DNA of 64,000 nucleotides from an uncultured Lachnospiraceae bacterium (GTDB lineage Bacteria; Bacillota; Clostridia; Lachnospirales; Anaerotignaceae): NCBI GenBank assembly GCA_944384295.1, contig CALWSU010000004.1:1-64000 (forward strand), read 5' to 3'. This document shows positions 17,994-26,655 of this stretch, piece by piece (the first letter of the stretch is position 1; each line of letters begins with the position of its first letter). Below the pieces are notes generated by a model, which worked only from the letters and a program-made list of their open reading frames with translations, was not told the origin of the DNA and searched no databases. A program made the translations under genes and the position numbers.

Positions 17994-19687
17994 CGTTCTA
18001 CCTCCATTGCCTTTTGTTTGATAAACTCATAAATTTTTTGTCCTGCTGTGCCATCTGCATTTACTACAAAATCTTGAATCATTTGTAATTGTAATTTCTT
18101 ATACTCCTCTGCTTCTGGATAGTTTTCAGGATGAACTATAAAATCTATGAAGCGTTTTGTATAATCTTGAAATTTTGTATTGCGAATAACATCTTCTTCC
18201 AAAAAATTATCCCACCAAATACAAATATTCCAATTTCCTACATTTGCACCTTCTCCGATTCTCATATTCTCTAATCGTCTTGCAAGTGGTTCATGATAAT
18301 CTGTTCCACTTTCTAAAATTGGCTGCGGTAATGCTTTTGTAATAGACGGAATATAAAAAGGTTTACCAGTCGCTGCATAAAGCAAAAGCAGAGAACTTTC
18401 ATCGGAAATCATACCATCACTCCAAGCAAGTGCTCTATGAAGATCTTCTGATTCATCGAAAATACCTTTACCATACAATTTAAATTTTTCAACAATAGAA
18501 AGATATTCTTTTAAAAGATCTGGGCGCATAGAACGTAGTGTAGTTTCAAATAAAGGATGTGGTCTCCACCAAACCACAACATCATCACATGCCAAAAAAG
18601 TGTCTATGATAGAACGCAACTTTGCAAAATACCAACTTTCTTGTGGTGAATAGCTTCCCATATGTGTCGTTTGTTGACTACTGGATTTTAGCAGTTCTCC
18701 TAAACTTGTATTATAAAGAATCACTTTTTTGTCTTGTATTTTCCTTTTCCATTCTTCTGCCAAAGAATAATCCATTTTTGTTGTATTGAAAATTTTATCA
18801 AATTTGGGAGAACCTAATGCTAAAAATTTTTCTTCTACAACTTTTGGTGTGAGACCATATTGCTGAGCAATCTGTGGATGCGTTGCAAAAGCTGGTTGAT
18901 ATCCTTCAGCTAAGGCTTTTGCATATGTAATATCATATCGCGCATGAAGATGCGCTGGCAATAGCAGCGCATTTTTCCTATACTCTTCTTCTAATTCAGG
19001 CACACAAGGGTGCTTATACAACCAATATGGCAATCCATATTCTATATAGACTAAACATTCTGTAAAATTTTTCAATCGACTGCTATAATAATTGGGATGT
19101 ACACTTGTAACATAATTATTGCCATCATAAGGATTCATAATAAAGATGGCATCGGGTTTGCGTTGTTCCACATCATATGCCTGCCAATCTGTAAGCTGAA
19201 ATTGGTCTGAATAATGCCCTACGCCTTCTAAATGCATTTGCCCAAAACTTCCGTCTGGTTTGCGATCAAAATATGGTATTGGTATAAAATACACATCACA
19301 AGCTGGATCTGCTTTTGCAGATAAATAAATACTTTCAAATGCATCTGACATACTTGCCTTATAACAAAAGAATGCTATTTCTATTTGATCTACTCTTAGA
19401 CTCTCAACCTCTATTTCTATTTTTCTAATACATTTAAAAACCTGTTTAATATGTGCTTCCTTTTTTGATATATAATATAATATTTCATAAAGTTCCTTTA
19501 ATAATTGTAATAATTTTGTATTTTCACCAAGTATATTTTCTACATAATCAAAGATAGAAGTCACAAAATCTTGTATATCTGCACATAAATTTAATAAGTG
19601 ATTATCTTTTTGTTTTTTTAACTCTACACAAGCACAATCTAATGTATTAATTAATTCCTCTAACTGCTTCAAATGTAATTTTCGCAT
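17990..19687 (-). CDS. CDP-glycerol glycerophosphotransferase-like protein
   Basis: 565-aa protein. The N-terminal 110 residues are Leu/Lys-rich and probably helical. The rest resembles the TagB/TagF family that transfers glycerol phosphate or related groups from CDP-linked donors in teichoic-acid or capsule assembly. Supporting motifs are VVWWRPHPLF and DGMISDESSLLLLYAATGKP near the C-terminus. The gene begins 3 nt after rfbF and overlaps the next glycosyltransferase by 4 nt. The linked rfbF would make CDP-glucose, so the donor may be a CDP-sugar derivative rather than CDP-glycerol. This is inference. Confidence 0.8.
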   Translation of the reverse strand: MRKLHLKQLEELINTLDCACVELKKQKDNHLLNLCADIQDFVTSIFDYVENILGENTKLLQLLKELYEILYYISKKEAHIKQVFKCIRKIEIEVESLRVDQIEIAFFCYKASMSDAFESIYLSAKADPACDVYFIPIPYFDRKPDGSFGQMHLEGVGHYSDQFQLTDWQAYDVEQRKPDAIFIMNPYDGNNYVTSVHPNYYSSRLKNFTECLVYIEYGLPYWLYKHPCVPELEEEYRKNALLLPAHLHARYDITYAKALAEGYQPAFATHPQIAQQYGLTPKVVEEKFLALGSPKFDKIFNTTKMDYSLAEEWKRKIQDKKVILYNTSLGELLKSSSQQTTHMGSYSPQESWYFAKLRSIIDTFLACDDVVVWWRPHPLFETTLRSMRPDLLKEYLSIVEKFKLYGKGIFDESEDLHRALAWSDGMISDESSLLLLYAATGKPFYIPSITKALPQPILESGTDYHEPLARRLENMRIGEGANVGNWNICIWWDNFLEEDVIRNTKFQDYTKRFIDFIVHPENYPEAEEYKKLQLQMIQDFVVNADGTAGQKIYEFIKQKAMEVER

Positions 19688-19690
19688 ATT

Positions 19691-20470
19691 TCACCAAACT
19701 TTCCATGGTGCAGTTCCATTACTCCATTGAGACTCTAAAAAGTATCTATCTCTTTGCGTATCCATACATTGCCAAAATCCATGATGTTTATATATGCCTA
19801 ATTTACCTTCTTTGGCTAATGTTTCTAGTGGTATACGTTCCAATATACAATCATCCTCATTACTCAAATATTGAAACACTTCTGGCTCCATCACCATAAA
19901 ACCACCATTAATCCAACCACCATCTTCTTTATCTTTTTCTCTAAAACCAATAATTTTTTCTCCAGTATTATTAAGATCTAATACACCAAAACGACCACCA
20001 GGTTGAATAGCTGTAATGGTTACTACTGTACCGTTTGCATTATGTTTGTGTAATAATCCATTTAAATCTACATTACTAACACCATCGCCGTATGTTAACA
20101 TAAACGATTCGTTACCAACATACTTTTGTATCCGCTTTATTCTTGCACCCGTTTGCGCATACAAACCAGTATCTACTAAAGTAACACGCCATGGCTCTGC
20201 TACATTCTCATGAACAATCATTTTATTTTGTTCTGAAAAATCAAAAGTAACATCTGACCGATGGAGATAATAATCTGCAAAATACTCTTTTATGGCATAA
20301 CCTTTGTATCCACAACAAATCAGAAAATCATGAAATCCAAAACTAGAATAATATTTCATAATATGCCATAAAATTGGTTGTTCGCCAATCGTAATCATTG
20401 GTTTTGGTTTTAAATGACTTTCTTCACTAATACGAGTTCCCATTCCTCCTGCTAAAATAACAACTTTCAT
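19691..20470 (-). CDS. rfbF: Glucose-1-phosphate cytidylyltransferase
   Basis: About 259-aa nucleotidyltransferase that makes CDP-glucose from CTP and glucose 1-phosphate. Signature LAGGMGTRISEESHLKPKPM near residue 7 is diagnostic for RfbF. LTYGDGVSNVDL and GGWINGGFMVMEPEVF match the family, and length is typical. The start is ATG 20470 or ATG 20473, both behind GGGGGA. It heads a three-gene operon (rfbF, CDP-glycerol-type transferase, glycosyltransferase). The usual next enzyme, CDP-glucose 4,6-dehydratase (RfbG), is not in the window. Confidence 0.92.
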   Translation of the reverse strand: MKVVILAGGMGTRISEESHLKPKPMITIGEQPILWHIMKYYSSFGFHDFLICCGYKGYAIKEYFADYYLHRSDVTFDFSEQNKMIVHENVAEPWRVTLVDTGLYAQTGARIKRIQKYVGNESFMLTYGDGVSNVDLNGLLHKHNANGTVVTITAIQPGGRFGVLDLNNTGEKIIGFREKDKEDGGWINGGFMVMEPEVFQYLSNEDDCILERIPLETLAKEGKLGIYKHHGFWQCMDTQRDRYFLESQWSNGTAPWKVW

Positions 20471-20674
20471 CATAGAATCCCCCAATACATTTTGGTTCTA
20501 CTTAAATTTAAATATTATGCTTTTTAAATCTAAAGAGGTATTTTTTATACATCTATCTGTTAGATATATCGACACTATTCATTAAAACTTTATAGTATTA
20601 TGTCAAATTACGTCTATAATAGTATTTGTTGCGTCACATAATATATACTTTCCATTTTTTTCTTAAACCATCCC

Positions 20675-20863
20675 TCAACACACCCATCGCCAAACCAAAA
20701 CCAGCAACGCCACAACCCCCACTGCGCGATAAGCCCATAACAGTTTTTTGTTCGGCTTTGTGTTTGGTGAAAAATTACCATAAAAAATATACCATATCAT
20801 CTTTGGAAATAATATCATCAATATCGCAAATAACCCAGCCGCAACCCAAAACACACTTCTCAT
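20675..20863 (-). CDS. Small two-helix membrane protein (DUF6199-like)
   Basis: 62-aa protein with two hydrophobic helices (FWVAAGLFAILMILFP and VGVVALLVLVWRW) and a short polar loop (NFSPNTKPNKK). AAGGAGGAG precedes the ATG, and the gene begins 14 nt after the AraC regulator stop, so they are co-transcribed. Such small proteins are common in Clostridia; function unknown. Confidence 0.7.
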   Translation of the reverse strand: MRSVFWVAAGLFAILMILFPKMIWYIFYGNFSPNTKPNKKLLWAYRAVGVVALLVLVWRWVC

Positions 20864-20877
20864 ATATCTCCTCCTTC

Positions 20878-21771
20878 TTAGATTCGACCTTTACGATATG
20901 CGCTTGGTGTGATAGAAAAGTATTTCCGAAACGTCTGTGCAAAATGACTGGGGCTATCAAAACCACACTGCATACCAATCTCTGCAATCGGCAAAGTTGT
21001 TTCTCTTAGTAGCACAGCCGCTTGTGATACTCTGTATCGCAAAAGATACTGCAATGGAGAAATCCCAATCGTACGTTGAAAACATCGCAAACATTCTCTT
21101 TCTCCAATATTGGCTGCTGCCGCAATTTGCGCCAAATCCAACGGTGTACTGTATGCGTTTTCAATCAATTGCAGCATATTACGTAAACGCTCTGCATCCA
21201 TACTTTTGGGACTTTTGTTCTCTTTGATATGATGTGTATTACAATATAATGCATACCATAGATGCGATAAATGCTCTCGTACACTCCATTCATATCCATC
21301 ATATTTCTTTTCTAAATCCGCGAGAGCTGCTACAATCTCTTGCAGCATATCCGCCTGCCATGCAGTTTCTGTTGTCAAACGCAATCCCTTAAAACTGCTG
21401 TATACAGTCAATGGTGCAATATATTTTTTTTGAAAAACAGTATCCGGTCCCCCACTAATCAAATTGGTATGAAATACAATGGAACGGATTTGGCTATCAT
21501 TGGCAGAAAGTATGCTGTGCAGCACATTTGCATGAATCCATGCGCCTTCTCCTTGCAGCAATTTCCAATGCGCATCTGGCAAAAAAAGTTCTACTTGCCC
21601 TTCTGTCACATAAATCAGTTCCGTTTCTTCGTGCCAGTGCCAATCCACACCGCCATCTTTGCCAGCGTATATTGGCGTATCATATCCTTCGCACGGAAAA
21701 TCTGCCGTGCCATGTAATCGTAGTTCCATTTGTTTTGGATTTACATGTATTGCACAAGCGTCCAGCGACAT
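20878..21771 (-). CDS. AraC-family transcriptional regulator
   Basis: 297-aa regulator. The N-terminal cupin domain (WHWHEETELIYVTEGQVEL) senses an unknown effector. The C-terminal pair of helix-turn-helix motifs contains LAQIAAAANIGERECLRCF and the AraC signature IAEIGMQCGFDSPSHFAQTF. AAGGAGG precedes ATG 21771. It is divergent from the MFS carrier at 21922, whose expression it probably controls. Confidence 0.9.
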   Translation of the reverse strand: MSLDACAIHVNPKQMELRLHGTADFPCEGYDTPIYAGKDGGVDWHWHEETELIYVTEGQVELFLPDAHWKLLQGEGAWIHANVLHSILSANDSQIRSIVFHTNLISGGPDTVFQKKYIAPLTVYSSFKGLRLTTETAWQADMLQEIVAALADLEKKYDGYEWSVREHLSHLWYALYCNTHHIKENKSPKSMDAERLRNMLQLIENAYSTPLDLAQIAAAANIGERECLRCFQRTIGISPLQYLLRYRVSQAAVLLRETTLPIAEIGMQCGFDSPSHFAQTFRKYFSITPSAYRKGRI

Positions 21772-21921
21772 ACGCGTCCTCCTTTTCTTCGTTTTAGATT
21801 TCTTCTGTCCGTTTTTTTATAGTATACGTCTATTTTTTTATTGCTTCAAGCCTTTCTTTCCTGTACCTTATTTTGCATAACATATCCGCCATTTTTATGG
21901 CACGATATTACAGGAGGTATT

Positions 21922-23106
21922 ATGTTTACACTACTTTTGGTATTAATTTATACTGCTTTTATTTCTTTAGGATTGCCCGATTCTATACTGGGTGCTGCAT
22001 GGCCCACAATGCAGACTTCCTTGCATGTGCCAACTGGCTGGGGCGGTATTTTATCATTTCTCATCACTTGCGGCACCATAGTGTCTAGTTTGTTTTCTGG
22101 ACGGTTGATGCGTCATTTTTCCACAGGTACATTGGTTCTTTGCAGTGTTGCTTGTACAGCCATTGCACTTTTTGGCTTTTCTTGTTCTACACAATATTGG
22201 CAGCTTTGTATATGGACCATTCCATATGGTCTAGGTGCAGGTGCTGTAGATGCTGTATTGAATCACTTTGTTGCATTGCATTGTAACGCACGACATATGA
22301 GTTGGCTGCATTGTTTCTGGGGTATTGGTGCAACAGCCGGACCTTTGATTATGGGAGCTTGTCTGTCACATGGTATGTTTTGGCAAAGTGGTTACCGCAT
22401 TATCGCTTATCTGCAATTTGGATTGACATGCATACTTTTATTTTCTCTGCCTCTTTGGCGCAAACATACCCCTCGCAATACGGAACAGAATACAGAACAA
22501 GTTATGTCATTGCGTCATTTGATACAAATTTCAGGGGTACCAACGCTATTGCTTGCTTTTTTCTTTTATTCTGCTTTGGAATTGACCACAGGGCTATGGG
22601 GCAGCAGTTATATGACACAAATGCGCGGCATTTCGCCTGATATTGCAGCGAACTGGATTGCTCTTTTTTATCTTGGCATTACAGTCGGGCGATTCATCAG
22701 CGGCTTTTTAACCCTGCGCTTTTCAGATGATGCTATGGTTCAAATCGGTGAAGTTGTTGCATTATTGGGTGTTTTACTCATTTGTTTGCCATTGCCGCAT
22801 ATTTTCCTATGTATAGGCTTGATTGCGACTGGTCTTGGTTGTGCGCCCATTTATCCCAGTTTGATTCATGCCACACCATATACATTTGGTACCAAAACTG
22901 CACAATCTCTGATCGGGCTGCAAATGGCTGTTTCCTATCTAGGCAGTACTTGTATGCCACCTTTTAGCGGATTTTTAGCCCAAACGTTCTCTATGGGATT
23001 ATATCCATTCTTATTGTTGGTTTTTGTCGTATGTCTATCTATCATGACACACTACAGCAAAAAACAACGTAACCCCATACCCACCAACACAAATTTATCA
23101 GATTGA
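21922..23106 (+). CDS. MFS transporter
   Basis: 394-aa major facilitator carrier with about 12 transmembrane helices, starting MFTLLLVLIYTAFISLGLPD. The profile resembles FucP/YbjJ-type sugar or small-molecule carriers (LGLPDSILGAAWPTM at the N-terminus; LGITVGRFISGF in the second half). ATG 21922 has AGGAGGT upstream, and the earlier in-frame ATG at 21841 lacks one. The divergent AraC regulator suggests induction by a substrate, possibly a carbohydrate. Confidence 0.85.
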   Translation: MFTLLLVLIYTAFISLGLPDSILGAAWPTMQTSLHVPTGWGGILSFLITCGTIVSSLFSGRLMRHFSTGTLVLCSVACTAIALFGFSCSTQYWQLCIWTIPYGLGAGAVDAVLNHFVALHCNARHMSWLHCFWGIGATAGPLIMGACLSHGMFWQSGYRIIAYLQFGLTCILLFSLPLWRKHTPRNTEQNTEQVMSLRHLIQISGVPTLLLAFFFYSALELTTGLWGSSYMTQMRGISPDIAANWIALFYLGITVGRFISGFLTLRFSDDAMVQIGEVVALLGVLLICLPLPHIFLCIGLIATGLGCAPIYPSLIHATPYTFGTKTAQSLIGLQMAVSYLGSTCMPPFSGFLAQTFSMGLYPFLLLVFVVCLSIMTHYSKKQRNPIPTNTNLSD

Positions 23107-23122
23107 TCAATCCATAAAAAAT

Positions 23123-23165
23123 AAGGAACTGATATGCCAAAATTGGTATACCGTTCCTTTTTTCT
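23123..23165. terminator. Bidirectional terminator between MFS and DUF4364 genes
   Basis: AAGGAAC (23123-23129) and GTTCCTT (23153-23159) enclose an inner partial stem (TATGCC/GGTATA). Runs of T and A flank both ends. Confidence 0.75.
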
Positions 23166-23201
23166 TTGTTTTACAAAAAACCATATGATATTGGCGGCAT
23201 G

Positions 23202-23804
23202 TCAATCTTCTATATCTTCTGGCGGAGGAAAATTTTGCGCTTTTGCCTTAAACGTTTCACACTCTGCCTCTGTATCTTTGAGTAGAGAAGTCAAAATAGA
23301 ACCATATAAATGGCTGACATTTTTTCTCCAATTTCGACAAATCGCCAATGCCTGCGCTTTGGAAACCACAGACACACTAATTTCCATTAAAATATTACCC
23401 TCATCATCATTCAAACCACATTTTACCAAAAAATCATCATTGATTTCTGGAAAATAATTAGCAGTTACTGCGTATTGTGCGCGGATACGTTTATTATTTT
23501 CTTGCACGTAGGTATTGATTTCGTTACGTGCATGTTCTGAGATATGATTGATAAAATAATTCACGATTTCATCGCCCTCATCGGTCAATGTATATCGTGT
23601 ATTATTTTGTTCCCACGACTTTTCCAACCACCCAGCATCTACCAACTCCGCCAAATATTGCTGTACCGAAAAATAGTCCATATAATTTTTGGCTAACAAA
23701 AATTGACAAATTTCGCTATTGGATAACGCGATTCCCATTTTTTGCAGCAAATGCAAAATAATCAATTTATTCTCCGCTAATTGCCGGATGGAATCTTCAG
23801 ACAT
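23202..23804 (-). CDS. DUF4364 family protein
   Basis: 200-aa protein of the DUF4364 family, common in Clostridia and predicted to be winged-helix DNA-binding. The N-terminal 90 residues fit a winged helix (LSNSEICQFLL ... GWLEKSWEQNNTRYTLTDEG). The C-terminal half has a beta-rich GNILMEISVSVVSKAQA pattern. ATG 23804 has AAGGAGGT upstream. Regulated genes are unknown. Confidence 0.85.
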   Translation of the reverse strand: MSEDSIRQLAENKLIILHLLQKMGIALSNSEICQFLLAKNYMDYFSVQQYLAELVDAGWLEKSWEQNNTRYTLTDEGDEIVNYFINHISEHARNEINTYVQENNKRIRAQYAVTANYFPEINDDFLVKCGLNDDEGNILMEISVSVVSKAQALAICRNWRKNVSHLYGSILTSLLKDTEAECETFKAKAQNFPPPEDIED

Positions 23805-23892
23805 GGTCACACCTCCTTTTTTTCTCCTATAAAGTTCTGACTTTCATGATAACATATTTCCTGTCAAGAAAAAATAAATTTTGTAAAAAAAG

Positions 23893-24810
23893 TTATTTTT
23901 TTGCGTTTTGTCCCTGTCGTATATTTTGCGTACGCATTTGCTTATGTAATGTATTCCATACATATCGTTTGGAAAGGCTCCATGTTGGTGCCAAAAGTGT
24001 TTTACGATCGCCATCTCCCGTTAGTCTATGGATCACAATATCCTCACGCAATACAGAGATGCAAGCACAGACCCAGTCGACATATGTCTGTAAATCCAAA
24101 GGCTCATATTTTCCCATACGATACCATTGCGCCAAATCGGTATTTTCTAGTACATGCAATAGTTGTAATTTCACGCCTTCTATGGGTAAATCATTCAAAT
24201 ATCGCATAGTATGCAAAACGTCTTCCTTCGTTTCTCCTGGCAAGCCCAAAATGGTATGCACAATCACAGAAATACCCGCCTGATGCAATCTTTGTACAGC
24301 ATCTGCAAACACAGCATTATCATATCCACGACGTATGATTTTGGCTGTTTGTTCATTCGCCGTTTGGAAACCAATTTCCACCCAAATTTTTGTTTTTTGA
24401 CTCAATTCTTTTAATAAATCAATCACATCTTGCGGCAAACAGTCTGCGCGTGTTGCAATCGACAGCCCTACAATCTCTGGTTGCGCCAAAGCTTCCTCAA
24501 ATTTTTGTCGCAATACAGCCACTGGCGCATATGTATTTGTAAATGCCTGAAAATAAGCGATATATTTCACATCTGCCCATTTTTTCGCAGTTTGTGCACG
24601 CCCCTTCTCAATTTGTTGTGCAATCGAAAGCGCAGCATTCTCCGCAAAATCTCCAGAACCTCCCGCCGAACAAAACAGGCAGCCACGTGTACCACAAGTC
24701 CCATCTCGATTGGGACAGGTAAAACCGCCGTCTAATGCAATTTTGGCGATTTTGCAGCCAAATAAACTACGATAATACCCATTTAAGTCACGATATGGTT
24801 TTTCTTCCAT
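23893..24810 (-). CDS. TIGR01212 radical SAM protein (YtqA-like)
   Basis: 305-aa radical SAM protein of the YtqA/TIGR01212 family. The iron-sulfur region is CPNRDGTCGTRGCLFC, and downstream motifs include EIGFQTANEQTA and TILGLPGETKEDV. The biochemical role of the family is not settled; it resembles the Elp3/MiaB-like SAM folds. ATG 24810 follows AAGGAATGCT, and the longer upstream extension lacks a ribosome-binding site. Monocistronic. Confidence 0.88.
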   Translation of the reverse strand: MEEKPYRDLNGYYRSLFGCKIAKIALDGGFTCPNRDGTCGTRGCLFCSAGGSGDFAENAALSIAQQIEKGRAQTAKKWADVKYIAYFQAFTNTYAPVAVLRQKFEEALAQPEIVGLSIATRADCLPQDVIDLLKELSQKTKIWVEIGFQTANEQTAKIIRRGYDNAVFADAVQRLHQAGISVIVHTILGLPGETKEDVLHTMRYLNDLPIEGVKLQLLHVLENTDLAQWYRMGKYEPLDLQTYVDWVCACISVLREDIVIHRLTGDGDRKTLLAPTWSLSKRYVWNTLHKQMRTQNIRQGQNAKK

Positions 24811-24905
24811 ATAGCATTCCTTCCCCTCACGCCCAATCTTCCTACTGCTGCCGTACTGCATACACAATTTATATCATATATCATATATCATTCATACAAA
24901 TATCT

Positions 24906-25313
24906 CTAACAGAATATATTTTGTATTTGTCGTCTGCGCAATGTATCGCAAGTATCAAACAAAGCATTCCATAAAGTTGTATCTTCTTTTGCTGCTAACA
25001 GCAGCCATAAAAAATCAGCTTTACTGCTTTGTAAAAATGCCTTTGCCTCCTCTTTTGTGCTGGCACACAAAAAACGACATAAACTTTCTTCGCTCAATGC
25101 CAGCGGGATACAACTTTCCATTTTTTCCAAGACACTTGCCACGGTTTCTGCGCCACAAGACAACGTTGCCATTTGCGCATAAAAACATTGATTGTTCAAA
25201 AACAATACTTTTCCTTTTGTACGCTGTTCCCACTGCATCAATGTATTGCGCAGCCATTGCAAATAGCAGCAAAGCGTATCTTGACTCATATTTTTATGAT
25301 TTTTACAATGCAT
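24906..25313 (-). CDS. Unknown 135-aa Cys/Leu-rich protein
   Basis: I do not recognise this family. The protein is mostly helical with six or seven cysteines and no membrane segment. The start ATG 25313 has GGGAGG upstream at good spacing. It is flanked by the YtqA-like gene and a CobD/HisC-like aminotransferase, with no clear operon link. Confidence 0.6.
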   Translation of the reverse strand: MHCKNHKNMSQDTLCCYLQWLRNTLMQWEQRTKGKVLFLNNQCFYAQMATLSCGAETVASVLEKMESCIPLALSEESLCRFLCASTKEEAKAFLQSSKADFLWLLLAAKEDTTLWNALFDTCDTLRRRQIQNIFC

Positions 25314-25405
25314 ACAAAAAACCTCCCGCTTTTTTTACAATCTGCGTTTGATTTCTTTTGTAGCATATGCACTTTGTTGTATTTTACATTGTCAGTTTTT
25401 TACGT

Positions 25406-26509
25406 TTACGCTTTTTCAATCAATGTATACAGTTCTTGTATCAAAGCGGCATTATCTTCTTGCCGCAATATGCAAAAACGCAAATAACTTTCATCTAAGA
25501 ACGTAAAACTGGAAGCATCACGAATCAGCATTTTTTTCCGTATCAAATATTCAAAAATCTCATCTGCGCGTATTTTATCTGTCAGAAGATGCAACAATAT
25601 AAAATTTGCAGAAGATGGATATGCTTTGATATGTTTCCATGTTTGGAAGATATCCAATGCTTTTTTGCGTTCTGTTGAAATCAATTTTTTTGTTTTTTCA
25701 TGAAATGCTGTATCTGCAAACATGCGCTCTCCTGCAAAAGCCGCCAAACTATTGACACTCCAAGGGTCCTGATTTGTTTTTAAGCGTTGTAAAAAGGCTG
25801 CATTGGAAGAAACGCCATATCCCAAACGCAAACCAGGTGCCGCAAAAAATTTAGAAGTACCACGAATCACAAATAAATTGTCAAATTCTGCCGCCAAACC
25901 AATGGCACAAATTTTTTCTAAATTATCTGCAAATTCGATATAAGTTTCATCAATCATCACCGATGCACCAATCTGTTTGCAATGTTCCAATATGACACGC
26001 AGTTGTTTTGTTGTCAATGCAGAACCAGTGGGATTATTGGGATTGCATGCCACAAACATACCAATCTCAGGCGTTAAGGCTTGCAACAATGCTTCCAAAT
26101 CTATTGCAAAATCCTGTTCTGGACGCAATGCAAAATAGGAAAATATACCGCCACTTAATGTGATTTCGCGTTCATACTCACTATATGCTGGACCAAGAAT
26201 CAAACTTTTTTCTGCATGTACAGTTTTGATAAATGTACCAATCAATTCTGTGGAGCCATTGCCCACTACAATATGTGCCGCATCTGCACCCGTATACTGG
26301 CTGATTGCTTGGCGCAACGCGGTATATTGTTTATCTGGATAAGTGGATATAATTTCTAAATGCTCTGCCAATTCCTTTGCAGCCGTTGGCGGAAACCCTA
26401 ACGGATTGATATTTCCACTAAAATCCATTATTTCTGATTTTACAATACCATATTTCCGCTCAATTGCATCTAAATCCCCACCATGCTGATGCATCAATGT
26501 TTCTTTCAT
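25406..26509 (-). CDS. CobD/HisC-like PLP aminotransferase
   Basis: 367-aa fold-type I PLP enzyme. It resembles threonine-phosphate decarboxylase CobD and histidinol-phosphate aminotransferase. The N-terminus HQHGGDLDAIERKYG and DFSGNINPLGFP are typical of CobD-type proteins. ACNPNNPTGSAL and the lysine motif RGTSKFFAAPGLRLG support PLP binding. No other cobalamin genes are nearby, so the substrate is uncertain. ATG 26509 follows GAAGGGA. A block of 10-bp tandem repeats lies just upstream. Confidence 0.8.
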   Translation of the reverse strand: MKETLMHQHGGDLDAIERKYGIVKSEIMDFSGNINPLGFPPTAAKELAEHLEIISTYPDKQYTALRQAISQYTGADAAHIVVGNGSTELIGTFIKTVHAEKSLILGPAYSEYEREITLSGGIFSYFALRPEQDFAIDLEALLQALTPEIGMFVACNPNNPTGSALTTKQLRVILEHCKQIGASVMIDETYIEFADNLEKICAIGLAAEFDNLFVIRGTSKFFAAPGLRLGYGVSSNAAFLQRLKTNQDPWSVNSLAAFAGERMFADTAFHEKTKKLISTERKKALDIFQTWKHIKAYPSSANFILLHLLTDKIRADEIFEYLIRKKMLIRDASSFTFLDESYLRFCILRQEDNAALIQELYTLIEKA

Positions 26510-26540
26510 AAATATAATTCCCTTCTTTACTCTTGATATT

Positions 26541-26650
26541 GCATAGAATTGCATAGAACTGCATGAAATTGCATAGTGTATGCCCTTATCATACATTCGC
26601 TATGTGTATCATCTTTTATCATTCTTTATCATTTTTATTGTTTTTATTGT
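26541..26650. repeat. 10-bp period tandem repeats upstream of aminotransferase gene
   Basis: From 26541 the units GCATAGAATT, GCATAGAACT, GCATGAAATT and GCATAG follow each other without gaps. A second 10-bp periodic run (ATCTTTTATC, ATTCTTTATC, ATTTTTATTG) lies at about 26610-26650. One unit per helical turn is typical of cooperative operator arrays, but chance AT-rich repetition is possible. Confidence 0.6.
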
Positions 26651-26655
26651 TCTGG

